From NCBI RefSeq assembly GCF_029852145.1, contig NC_079971.1, positions 14,055,697-14,119,696 on the forward strand: DNA of 64,000 nucleotides. The letters run 5' to 3'. A model generated the notes under the pieces. It was not told where the DNA came from, searched no databases, and was given only the letters and a program-made list of their open reading frames with translations. The DNA is from Microplitis mediator (lineage: Eukaryota > Arthropoda > Insecta > Hymenoptera > Braconidae). This document shows positions 31,892-41,655 of the stretch, piece by piece; the first letter of the stretch is position 1; every line of letters begins with the position of its first letter. The translations under genes were made by a program, and so were the position numbers.

Positions 31892-33790
31892 AACTTTACT
31901 ACCTATTAATAAAGAAAAATATATATCTTTTACTAAATCAATTGAAAATACTTCAGTGAAATTACGTTTTATAGACTCATTCAGATTTATGGCATCAAGC
32001 CTTGAAAAATTAGCTTCAAATATTGGTGATGATAAAAAGCTTATAACGAAAGTTCACTATCCCGACCCAGATAAATTTAAATTAGTTACGCGCAAAGGTA
32101 TATTTCCTTTTGAATATATTTCCAGCATTGATAAACTAATGACAAACAATTGCCTGATCAAGTATCATTTTTTTCAAAATTAACGAATGAAAGTGTCTCT
32201 GATGAAGATTATTTTTTTGCTCAGCTAGTCTGGAACAAATTTAACATCAACACACTAGGAGGGTACTCGGATTTATATCTTAAAACTGATGTACTTCTTC
32301 TAGCAGATGTGTTTGAAAATTTTAGACAAAGCTGCTTCAAAACTTATAATCTAGATCCATTACATTACTATACTGCTCCTGGTCTGTCTAATGATGCTAT
32401 GTTGAAATATACTGGTGTCGAACTTCAGCTTCTTACTGATCCTAAAATGGTTCTTTTTATTAAAACAGGTATCAGGGGTGGGGTATCTCAGTGTACAAGC
32501 CGATATGCTGCTGCTAATAATCGGTACATGGGTGAGGACTTTGATCCAAGTAAAGTTGAATCATACTTGATGTACTATGATGTAAATAATTAATACGACG
32601 CAGCTATGAATATATCGCTGCCGACAGGTTCATTTGAGTAGGTGGAAAATGTAGATGATGATGTAAATAAATTTTTAAATGATAATGATGATATAGGATA
32701 CATTTTAGAAGTAGATTTAAAGTATCCTGAGGAGTTACATGAACTCCACAAGGACTTGCCTTTGTGTCCTGAGCACTTTGTTCCGCCAGGATCCAAACAC
32801 GCAAAATTATCGACAACTTTGTACGATAAAAAAAATTATATTATACATTACAAAAATTTGCAACAATGTCTAGAATGAGGATTAAAATTAACAAAAGTCC
32901 ACAGAGTACTAAAGTTCAAACAATCACCTTGGTTCAAAACTTATATTGATAAAAATACTGACTGTAGAAAATTAGCAAAGAATGAGTTTGAAAAAAATTT
33001 TTACAAACTGATGAACAACTTGGTAAGACTATGGAAAATGTAAGAAAGCATAAAGATTTACAATTAAAAACCGAATGGGAGGGTAGATTTGGTGTCAAAG
33101 AATTGATATGTAAAACAAATTTCCATAGTCTTACCATGTTTGATAAAGATATGGTAATTATTGAGATGAAGAAAGTAAAAGTCTGTTTCAATAAACCGAT
33201 CTATGTAGGCTTTTGCATTTTAGATTTGTCTAAAACATTTATTTATGACTTTCATTATAATTATGTAAAAAAAAACTTTAAAAATGATGAGTCCAAATTA
33301 ATGTATACTGACACCGACACTCTCATCTATCATTTCACTGTGCCAGATATCTATGAGATCATCAAACGTTATATCTCAAAGTTTTACACTTTTGAGTACC
33401 CCGCGGATAATGTTTATGATATGCCATTAGTCAATAAGAAAGTCCTGAGTCGGATGACGGATGAGAATAATGGTGGAATTATGACTGAATTCACTGGACT
33501 CAGGGCTAAATTATAGCATTTAAGACATATAAAAATGAAAAGGCTAAAAAGCGAGCAAAGGGGGTCAAGAGTCCAACTTTGAAAACAATCACGTTTGATG
33601 ATTTTATGCAATGTTAAAATAATCATGTAAATTTAACAAAAAAATAATATTTAATAAAATCAAACGAACATAATGTAAAAACAATCGCGCGAAATAAAAT
33701 TGCACTGAGTTGGGCTGATGATAAGCGCCAGCGAATTGACGGCAGCCACGACACTTTGCCATAGGGTTATAAAAATATTAAAATGATTGT
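31892..33790 (+). pseudogene. Polinton/adintovirus-like PolB, polymerase domain, fragmented
   Basis: Blocks in order: LRFIDSFRFMASSLEKLA (about 31,961), GGYSDLYLKTDVLLLADVF (Exo III region, about 32,261), YYDVNN before a TAA at motif A (about 32,575), NEFEKNFYKLMNN (motif B region, about 32,980), LMYTDTDTLIYHF (motif C with T for the usual S, about 33,300), and GLRAKL plus a C-terminal tail ending near DKRQRIDGSHDTLP (about 33,755). At least five stops or frame changes occur. Motif B has lost residues around its conserved Asn-Ser-x-x-Gly. Replication activity is certainly lost. Confidence 0.85.
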
Positions 33791-34605
33791 AGATAATGAT
33801 GATGATGATGATGATAAAATAATAATTAAAAAAAGAAAACTAATGTAATTAGTTGTAAATTTAAAAAAAGAGAACTTATGTAAATTAGTTTAGGTTTGTA
33901 AAAATTATTTCTAAGTTCTTGTAAAATTAGTTTTAAGGTTTGAAAATAAAAAAAATGTTTATACAATTAAAAAATTTTGTTTTTATTTATATGAATATAA
34001 GATTACATAATAAGTGTTTTACAGGTCAGATTTATTAATCCAGGTGTTGTGAGAGCTATCGAAGCCGAGCCACTTTACATACATTTTATTTACACGTGGT
34101 AGCATGATTGCAGAGGCTACTGAGCGAAAAAGAATGTTTAAATTAATTAAGAAATTGAGTATAATAATTAAATAAATAATAAAACTGAGTCTTTTAATTA
34201 TTTGAGCACTGATTGCAAGTAAATATTTAATAAAAATGCACCTGTTGCTTTCTCGATGATATAACCTTGTGGTCGATGATCACTGAATTTGTTGAGTCCT
34301 TTATTAATTTTTAATTGAGTTCTAATGTTAGTAAATATAAAAATAATTATATTTTTATAAAGCTTACTGATCACTTACTACGTTGGATTAATTACTTTTA
34401 TTTAATTACTCGTGATGAGTGCAAAAAGAATAGATTATATAAAACTCGTGGTGTCACTTGAAATTATATAAACGAATAGATAATGGTGACGGTCTTCTTG
34501 ACACACGGCAGGAAAAATCGATGCGCATGCGTCGCACCGCGCTAGTCAAGTTTTAATTGATAGACACTAGGCCCCAGTAGGTGCTGCCTCTTTTTGCCGG
34601 AAGTT
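33791..34605. other. Non-coding interval between PolB and integrase
   Basis: A (GAT)n run lies at about 33,796. AT-rich DNA follows, with direct repeats of GAAAACTAATGTAA and GAACTTATGTAAATTAG. A GC-richer patch at 34,490-34,600 (ATGCGCATGCGTCGCACC) precedes the palindrome at 34,606. The missing end of the integrase should have been here, so a deletion is likely. Confidence 0.6.
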
Positions 34606-34633
34606 CAACTACATTCAAATTTGAATGTAGTTG
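34606..34633. repeat. Perfect 28-bp palindrome
   Basis: CAACTACATTCAAA at 34,606-34,619 is followed directly by its exact reverse complement. It sits at the point where the integrase loses similarity, so part of it may be an inverted duplication of integrase sequence made when the deletion formed. Confidence 0.9.
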
Positions 34634-34979
34634 TGGTTACGCAACAAAATTCTTTATTGTAAAATTCTTTGCCTTGGTCAACATGCAGATTTTCTGGTAC
34701 ACGTCCTTGTTGAAATATAGATTTCATTGCACTAGTGACATCACTGCCACTTTTACTTTTAATCGGTACAGCCCAACCATACTTTGAAAAAATATCTATG
34801 ACAGCTAGCAGATATTTGTTTCCTTTATTTACTGTTGCATAAGGAATCATTTCAACTAGATCAGCTTGCCAAGTTTCATTAAGTGCTCGTATGTCAACAT
34901 GATGACGTTGGTAATTTCTGCGTGCTAGTCTGTGCAACTCATACGCTATTACTGATTTTTTGTCCTCCATTGTCAACAA
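34634..34979 (-). pseudogene. Polinton-type retroviral-like integrase, C-terminally truncated
   Basis: The first 110 residues match the rve integrase core of Polinton/adintovirus elements: RRNYQRHHVDIRALNETWQ leads to D40 (WQADLVEM), then KYLLAVIDIFSKYGWAVP, then D101 (HVDQGKEFYN). The third catalytic acid (Glu) and the chromodomain region are missing because the frame runs into the 28-bp palindrome. Integrases of this family catalyse end joining of the linear element DNA into the host genome. The start ATG could be residue 1 or 4. It is convergent with PolB and heads the leftward gene series. Confidence 0.85.
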
Positions 34980-35063
34980 AAATTTTAGCTTCCAATTCTT
35001 TTATTCACTGTGTATTTCTATTAATTAATTCTTTTCGTGACTTTATACGTTTTATCATAACTT

Positions 35064-35414
35064 TTAATTCTTGATTTTCTTTGTTAAAAGCGTCACAGTA
35101 GAATCCAGTGTTACCACTTGAGAGTGCAAGTGTGAAATGATCTCTGACTGTTCATTCCTCATACTTTCATACAGTAGCGATAGTTTTTTGTGTACAAGAT
35201 CACGTGTAAATTTGACAGTTGCTGCATCATTGTCTTCAGCAGGTTTGCCAACATGACACAGTCTCCTGCTCTCAACATCATACTGTCCATCAACAGTTAT
35301 TTGAAATCCTCGTCCAGGCGGTCCTGGTGGTCCGCTGATTGCAACACCAGTTGCTAGCGAACGTCCAAATATATCGATACTCATTTTTGCTCTTTTCACT
35401 TCAACAGTCAGCAA
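35064..35414 (-). CDS. Collagen-motif virion-type protein of Polinton/adintovirus-like locus
   Basis: The frame is 116 residues; ATG at residue 11 (MSIDIFGRSL) is a more likely start. GPPGPPGRG (28-36) is a short collagen-like tract, followed by VDGQYDVESRRLCHVGKPAE and a C-terminal heptad-rich helix. This arrangement recalls short fibre- or spike-like proteins in adintovirus-like loci; a structural role is inference. Uninterrupted, on the same strand as the flanking ATPase group. Confidence 0.6.
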   Translation of the reverse strand: MLTVEVKRAKMSIDIFGRSLATGVAISGPPGPPGRGFQITVDGQYDVESRRLCHVGKPAEDNDAATVKFTRDLVHKKLSLLYESMRNEQSEIISHLHSQVVTLDSTVTLLTKKIKN

Positions 35415-35444
35415 GTAAATGATATAAATTTGATGTAGCGGCTG

Positions 35445-36440
35445 CTAATAAATAATTCCTGTTTCTCGTAGCTCTTCAATAATTGATATGATTTCATTGG
35501 TGTGACTTGGATTCCCAGCTGCTTGAGATGCCATGAGTAAACGAAGACGGTCAACTAGTTCATTTGGATCATCCCAGTAGACATAATCCATACGTGCTTT
35601 TTTCTTTTTCGCAATCATAAAATCAAGTAATCCTTTACCTCTCGATAAGTTTGCATTTTTAGCAAGAAAATCAGCAGAATAATTATTATACTTGATTGTT
35701 GAGTCTTCATAAAAACTACCATCTGGCTTATGAGTTTTTCTATGAGCATTTGTCATCTTTATAATTTCGAGATATTCATTTTTATCATCTTGTGGGACAT
35801 TTGAATCATCAGGTGATTTTTTAAATAATAATTCCAATAAACCTGGAGTCGATGAGTAATTTTTATTTTTTATATTAATCTCAGTATTATCAAAAGTAAG
35901 TTTAGAATCACCAATATAAAAGTCATTGTAACGTCGACGGACACCATATCTCATATCAATATCTTTACTTTTTTTATTTACTTTAGCTAAATAAGATTTT
36001 ATTGAACTGTTTTGTTTAGCAGGGGTACTTGATGCAGCAGGAGATATTTGTGTTTCTTCCAGAGTCCCGCTTCTATCTTCAGAGATGATACTGTTATATT
36101 TACTTGCATCATCATCATCATCATCATCAAGTTCTGTATTATTATTCACTGTTGAATTATTTTTGTGAACTTCTTCAACTTCTGACTTGACTTCTTGTTT
36201 GATTTTCTGTCTTGATGACTCGACTAGACTTTGTAGAGGTGTAACAATAGGCTTAAACATTTCACTCATTGCTTTCTCAGCTGTGTCTTTACCCAACTTG
36301 AGCATTCTATGCTTCCGTCGGATAGTATCACTAGCCTGAGATATCTGATGTAAGACATCTCGTTGCTTTGAAAGTTCCTCAGTCTTCATGTTGATGCGGT
36401 AGAGTTCACTTGATCTCTGATTACTATTCGTCAAGTACAA
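35445..36440 (-). CDS. Conserved Polinton/adintovirus-like protein, 331 aa, unknown function
   Basis: The ORF is intact. An N-terminal charged helix (ELSKQRDVLHQ, then IRRKHRMLKLGKD) precedes an acidic linker with an eight-Asp run. The conserved core then reads RYGVRRRYNDFYIGDSK, TPGLLELLFKKSPDD, YLEIIKMTNAHRKTH, RGKGLLDFM and a C-terminal LVDRLRLLMASQAAGN. The GTPGLxELI...NP and RLxLLxASxxAGN patterns recur in a family of otherwise undescribed proteins of arthropod Polinton-like elements. I know of no function. It lies one base downstream of the ATPase frame, consistent with a shared leftward transcript. Confidence 0.7.
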   Translation of the reverse strand: MYLTNSNQRSSELYRINMKTEELSKQRDVLHQISQASDTIRRKHRMLKLGKDTAEKAMSEMFKPIVTPLQSLVESSRQKIKQEVKSEVEEVHKNNSTVNNNTELDDDDDDDASKYNSIISEDRSGTLEETQISPAASSTPAKQNSSIKSYLAKVNKKSKDIDMRYGVRRRYNDFYIGDSKLTFDNTEINIKNKNYSSTPGLLELLFKKSPDDSNVPQDDKNEYLEIIKMTNAHRKTHKPDGSFYEDSTIKYNNYSADFLAKNANLSRGKGLLDFMIAKKKKARMDYVYWDDPNELVDRLRLLMASQAAGNPSHTNEIISIIEELRETGIIY

Positions 36441-36441
36441 G

Positions 36442-37132
36442 TTAATTTATACTAATAAAATAGTCAAATCCTTTTCTATATCTTCCACTATTTAGCTCAC
36501 TGTTTTTGTCAATCACTACAAACCCATATTTACAATCATCATTCCAACATGCTGAACACAAGTCTTTGAATAAATTGTATGACATGTCAGTATTTACATG
36601 ATCATCATACACATGTCTTAAGTTCATCTCATCTTGACGAAAGAGAACTATAAAATTTGCATTGTCACGTATTAAATGTTTAGGGATACGTATGTAAGTC
36701 TGACAGAGATAAAAACTGCCAACATCTTTGTGTCGACCCATGCAAAAATATGCTCTGATATGATCTTGTTTTTCACAAGCAACATCATCAAATATCATCA
36801 ATGAGTTTGGTTTGTAAAAAATTCAATGTTGTCAAAAATGTAAAAAATTCAATACCTTCTATTGGTTTAAGTAGTGATTCTAAAAAATTGTATTCCGGCT
36901 GACTTAGAGATTTTGAATAGCGATAAATATTATCAAATCTCAAGCCGTTGGGGTGTATGATGAGTGAGAGCAGAGCATTTGTTTTTCCAAAATTTGATGG
37001 ACCACACAATATAGCACGTACACTGTTTGGCAATAAAGCTCCGTGTCTTTTAACTTTTTTCACTCCTGTACCTTGAACAATTTGATCAAAATTTATTACT
37101 GGCAACTTGGCCTCTTGACTTTTGAACTCCAT
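36442..37132 (-). pseudogene. A32/FtsK-type DNA-packaging ATPase, frameshifted
   Basis: ATG at 37,130-37,132. Walker A GPSNFGKT is at residues 44-51 (AILCGPSNFGKTNALLSLI). Walker B is MMIFDDVACEKQ, but in another frame beginning at 36,801, so a one-base frameshift lies at about 36,800-36,835. The second half has GRHKDVGSFYLCQTYIRIPK, as in packaging ATPases of Polinton/adenovirus-like viruses, which drive genome DNA into capsids. Total length about 230 residues is normal for the family. The ORFs overlap by 14 bp. Whether the shift is a mutation or a sequence error is open. Confidence 0.85.
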
Positions 37133-37199
37133 GTTGACAGTTTCCAGTCATAACAACAACTCACTCAGCGAACTATAAGTACCAGGTTTTATAGGATAT

Positions 37200-38063
37200 T
37201 TGATCAGTCATGATGCTGCTACTATGGAGAGCAGATGTGTGAATACTAGTGGTAGAGGTTTTGTAAACAGTATAATTAATGAGCTGCCATTTGAACTACA
37301 TATACCTGGATACCAGTACTGTGGACCAGGCACTAAGCTAGCCAAGAGATTAGCTCGTGGTGATCCTGGAATTAATCCTCTAGACGCTGCGTGTAAAGAA
37401 CACGATATCGCATACTCGTATAATCGTGAAAATTTAGAAGCACGTCACAAGGCTGATCAAATACTTGCTGAGAAGGCGAGGCAACGTTATCAAGCAAAAG
37501 ACGCTGGTATTGGTGAAAAAGCTGCTGCGTGGAGTGTAAATAAACTCATGAAGATGAAAAAAAGATTTAATATGGGGTTGGAGAAGAAAAAAACAGTTGG
37601 CAAGAGAACGCCCAGCAAGCGAAAAACTGGCGAGCGAAAGGCTAGCAAGAGGAAGATAAGTGTAAAGAAACAAGTAGCACTAAGACAAGTTGTCACAGCT
37701 ACAAAAAAGTCTATGACTTCTGGAGGTGATCCAATTAAAACAGCGTTGAAGGGTGCTCGTCAGGCAGTTAAAAAATCTGGTGGGAAAAAAAATATCAGGC
37801 TGCCTCGAATTTTACCAGTTCCATCTAAAGTTGGTGGTATACTACCATTTTTAATACCACTTTTTGCTGGCTTGAGTGCCATAGGAGCTTTAGCTGGAGG
37901 CGCTGCTGGTATAGCAAAAGCTGTAAATGATGCGAGTGCTGCTAAAAATCGATTGAATGAGAGCAAACGTCATAATTTGCAAATGGAACAAATATCCACG
38001 GGTAAAGGCTTATACTTGAAGCCTTACAAATATGGCACGCCGTTTTACTATTTAATGCCATAA
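37200..38063 (+). CDS. PLA2-domain / pX-like virion protein, 287 aa, intact
   Basis: It has the calcium-loop motif YCGPGT (40-45) and catalytic CKEHDIAYSY (His68-Asp69) of the phospholipase A2 fold found in parvovirus VP1 and in adintovirus-like elements, where it is thought to breach endosomal membranes. Residues 115-200 are very basic (KKRF, KRTPSKRK, SKRKISVKK), like nuclear-targeting/core proteins. Residues 212-240 are hydrophobic and Ala/Gly-rich. The C-terminus GKGLYLKPYKYG (268-279) resembles the adenovirus pX/core-like tail. ATG at residue 9 is an alternative start. It is divergently transcribed from the ATPase, 67 bp apart. No break is visible, unlike its neighbours. Confidence 0.85.
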   Translation: MISHDAATMESRCVNTSGRGFVNSIINELPFELHIPGYQYCGPGTKLAKRLARGDPGINPLDAACKEHDIAYSYNRENLEARHKADQILAEKARQRYQAKDAGIGEKAAAWSVNKLMKMKKRFNMGLEKKKTVGKRTPSKRKTGERKASKRKISVKKQVALRQVVTATKKSMTSGGDPIKTALKGARQAVKKSGGKKNIRLPRILPVPSKVGGILPFLIPLFAGLSAIGALAGGAAGIAKAVNDASAAKNRLNESKRHNLQMEQISTGKGLYLKPYKYGTPFYYLMP

Positions 38064-38126
38064 AATTTTTCAACTAAATAAAACATAATTCTATTTTTAA
38101 AATTTAAAGAAATATTTTAAATTATA

Positions 38127-38314
38127 TTTTTTTATGTGGGGACATAATAAAATTTATATATTATTGAGTCCCGACATAAAATTAAATCAAAATACATAGT
38201 AGGAGATACAAAATATTTTAAGTTATCATTATGTCCAGAAATAAATTTAATTATTTATTAATATGTCGGGACATAATAATATATAAATTTTATTATGTCC
38301 CCACATAAAAAAAA
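38127..38314. mobile_element. ~190-bp MITE with ~50-bp TIRs
   Basis: Left TTTATGTGGGGACATAATAA is mirrored by TTATTATGTCCCCACATAAA on the right. The arms continue through ATTTATATATTAT and GTCCCGACAT. The central ~80 bp is unique AT-rich sequence. Confidence 0.8.
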
Positions 38315-38731
38315 AACATTGTATTGTAATTATGTGTAGACTAAATATCTATTCGGTTCACCAAACTTTTCAACAATAGAAATATTAAAAATTTTACTAG
38401 TACATAATTATACCTCGAATATTAAAATTTCTTTCCCTACATAAACGAAATGGTTTAATTTTATTATGCGTTGATATAAAAAAAAATTAATGAAAAAACT
38501 TTATGTCACAGCTCATAATTTTAATTGAGAGTAATATTATGTACAGTCATGGTTTAAATTTAAAAATTTTTATTATGTACTAACATAATTTTATTGTCAC
38601 GGACGAATTTTTATTATTTTCCAACATAATTTTAATTCCAACTAAAAATTTTCCAATGGCATAAAAATAACTAAGCTAATAAAAATTATTGTGCTACATA
38701 ATAATAATTAGATATATAAATATTATGATAG

Positions 38732-38814
<83 letters not shown>

Positions 38815-38837
38815 TGTATAGACGTTTGTGTGACATT
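38315..38837. other. AT-rich stretch with ACATAAT motifs and (AT)n
   Basis: ACATAATTTTA / TTATTATGT motifs recur irregularly. A (TA)n microsatellite covers about 38,728-38,808. No gene. Confidence 0.7.
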
Positions 38838-39425
38838 TTCAGTTATATTTTATTACGCTTGTGTGACTTTAATACCTTTCTGTGACGTTACACAAAGGTT
38901 TTTATATTATACATTACGCTTGTGTGACGGTCACATAAGGGTATAGTGCACAAAATATTATTTACTATCATTTATACCTTGCTGTGACACACGTTACTGA
39001 TAGTCAAACCTTGTGAAGCAAAATTTCTAATGAACTTATGAATGTGAAATACCTTATTTTGATTCATTAGACTACGATAAATTAACAAATTTTTTCCAAA
39101 AGAGAAACAACTTTTTGAAGAACAGCTCCAAGGATTTTTAAGGCTTAAAGATCTAAATAAAATATTGCATTTATGATGTGTAAAGATTGATGATAGGAGA
39201 TTGATAATATTCTTGGTCAACTGTTTGAAATTTGATAAGATTAATAAGAATCGAGATTGTACAAAATTTTAATAATTGTTCAATTGATCTGCGACGATTT
39301 CAGTTTATCTGCAGTACATTTTTCGCAGTTTGCGATAGAGGTAGAAAAAAAAACTAAAAGCCCTTTGAACTTGCGAATCAGTATCCAAACTTTCCAGAGA
39401 AAGCATTGATAATTTTGATCTCAAC
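38838..39425 (+). repeat. Long direct repeat, copy 1
   Basis: TTTTCAGTTATATTTTATTA onward recurs at 39,872 with substitutions and small indels. Shared landmarks are CGCTTGTGTGACTTT, CTGTGACGTTACAC, CTTGTGTGACGGTCACA, CTGTGACACAC, then GATTTCAGTTTATCTGCAG and AACTTTCCA. Copy 2 lies downstream; 440 bp of AT-rich DNA separates the two. Repeated TGTGACGT/TGTGAC motifs are prominent in both copies. Confidence 0.75.
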
Positions 39426-39865
39426 ACATAAGAAAAATTATCTTGAGTCAAGAAAACATTTCGGAAGACAAACGTTTTCAGGAACCAAGTCAAGATTTTC
39501 TTGAGCCACGAGAATTTGTCTTGGTTAAAAAAAATTCGTCGTGGTCGGAGAAGATTTCTATTTTATTTGAGAAAGTTTAGGTTTTCAAAAAAATTTTCTC
39601 GAATGAAGAATATTTACCTTCAGTCGAGAATTTTTTTTTCTGTGCATGAGCTGGAGAAAAGTATCAATTTATACTTCATAATAAAACTAGAGAACATAAT
39701 CGATGTGTAAACAAATGATTTTCCAATTTTTGTTTATGCTTATGCTTGATGAACTCAATATATTCAGACGGAAATCAGAAGAAGTGATTAAAATAGAGTC
39801 AAATAAATTTTCAGTTAGATCAGACGGTAAATTTGTTGAACCTTCGAAAAAAATGTGAAAGAGAT

Positions 39866-40435
39866 TTTCAGTTATATTTTATTACGCTTGTGTGACTTTG
39901 ATACCTTTCTGTGACGTTACACCCAGGTTTTTATATATACAGGTTTTTATATTATACATAACGCTTGTGTGACGGTCACAGAAAAGTAGAGTGTACAAAA
40001 TATTATTAACTATCAATTGTACCTTACTGTGACACACCTTATTGTTCGTTAAGCCTTGTGAAACAAAATCTTTAAAGACTTGATGAATGTGAAATAATTC
40101 ATTTCGATTCATTAGACATCGAGAAATTAATAAAATTATTTGACAAGAGAAATATCTTCATAAAGAACAGATTTGAAAATTTTTTAAATTAAAAGATTAA
40201 AATAAAACATTGAATCCATGGTTTTTTGTTCGTTGAACTAATTAAAATTTGATAAGATTAATCAGAATTGAAATTGTAGAGAATTTAAATTGTAGTTCAA
40301 TTATTTTGCGACGATTTCAGTTTATCTGCAGTACATTTATCGGAATTTCTTTTAAGGTTGGGAAAAAAATTTTAAACTGGTTGAACTTACGAATCAAAAC
40401 TTTCCACAGAAAATGTTAATAATTTCAATCTTTTT
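39866..40435 (+). repeat. Long direct repeat, copy 2
   Basis: Second copy of 38,838-39,425, including a small internal duplication of AGGTTTTTATAT at about 39,927. It runs directly into the ~180-205-bp tandem array. Confidence 0.75.
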
Positions 40436-40439
40436 GAGC

Positions 40440-41105
40440 TCGAATAAAGTAATTAAGTAATTTCTGACAAAATCGTACTAATTTATTGCAGACGAATGTT
40501 TCATAGATTAGCGAGAGTTTTGATCGACAAGCTGGCAAATTTCTGAATAACAGAATGTGTCATTGCCTCATTAAACTAGAACTTACAGCTAAACTATTAA
40601 GTTTCCGAGCAATGTTATTGAAAACTTTTGAATAGACAACATAATTTCTGACAAAATTGTACGAATTTATTTTAGAAGTATCGATCATAATTTAGCGACT
40701 ATTCTGATTGTCAAGCTGGCGGATTTTCAAATAACTGAATGTTTCCTCGAATTTTCGTATTACCTCATTCAACTGAAAATTACAGGCACATTATCGGGTT
40801 CACGCGCAATATTATCGGAAATTTTTATACAGACGAAATAAATTCTGACAAAAATTGTACTAATTTAATGTAGACGTACCTCTCATAGTCTAGCGAGAAG
40901 TTTGATTGACAAGCTGGCAAATTTTTTTAAATAACTGAATTTTTCATTACCTCATAAGACTAAAAAGTACAGCTAAACTATTGAGTTTACAAGCAATGAT
41001 ATCAGAAACTTTTATATAGACAATGAACTTTCTAAAAAAATAGAACTGATTTATTGTAGCGGTATCTATCATAGTTTAGCGAGAACTTTAATTGAAAAAC
41101 GAGCA
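40440..41105. repeat. ~180-205-bp tandem repeat, left block
   Basis: TTCTGACAAAAT-GTACTAATTTATT recurs at about 40,464, 40,645, 40,849 and 41,030. Each unit also holds TTAGCGAGA, GACAAGCTGGCAAATTT, CATTACCTCATT and TTACGAGCAATG. The array resumes at 42,655 after the family A plus palindrome insertion. Confidence 0.8.
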
Positions 41106-41114
41106 ACTAATATA

Positions 41115-41655
41115 TTCTTTTCTACGTAAAGATGCTTTTCTATGTAAAGATGAGAATTTAATATGTGCGACTGGAGAAAGAATTGAAAAAAAATTTTTTT
41201 TTGTTTTTTTTTAAATTTCTCAAAAACGGCTAGATAAATCAATTTCAAAATTTGATCAGCTTTAGAACTTGATAAAACACGTCGATTGCTGCCTCAATCG
41301 TCTTAATCGGTCCATTCGTTTACGAGATATCGTTGATTAAAAAAATAGTGAAAAACGTTTTTATTCGGATATCTACATAAAAATTGAATCATTCGATTTC
41401 AAAATCTAATCAGCTCTAGAACTTAATAAAACGCGTCGATTGCCGCCTCAACCATCAAAATCAATTAATTCGTTCGCGAGATATCGTGGGAGAAAGAAAT
41501 GCTAAAAAATGTTTTTTTAGAAAACAATGGCATACAAAAGTATTTTCGAGCTCTAAGAGTTCGAAAATATATTCACAATAATGTTTTCGAGTTCAAGGAG
41601 CTTGAAAACAGCGGGAAGTTTTAGGGCTGGCCCGCAGGGTTATCCGATAGACCGA
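41115..41655 (-). mobile_element. Repeat family A, copy 2 (inverted)
   Basis: The reverse complement of 41,560-41,655 reads TCTATCGG, then AACCCTGCGGGCCAGC, AACTTCCCGCTG and AGCTCCTTG, matching 16,000-16,018 plus 20,278 onward. Two ~110-bp modules with GATATC and GACGCGTTTTATTAAG / GACGTGTTTTATCAAG are present. Its uninterrupted start proves that the LTR element in copy 1 is an insertion. Confidence 0.75.

Noticed and set aside
38689..38946. 85-aa ORF with a long (YI)n run
   Set aside because: Translation of the (TA)n microsatellite at 38,728-38,808.
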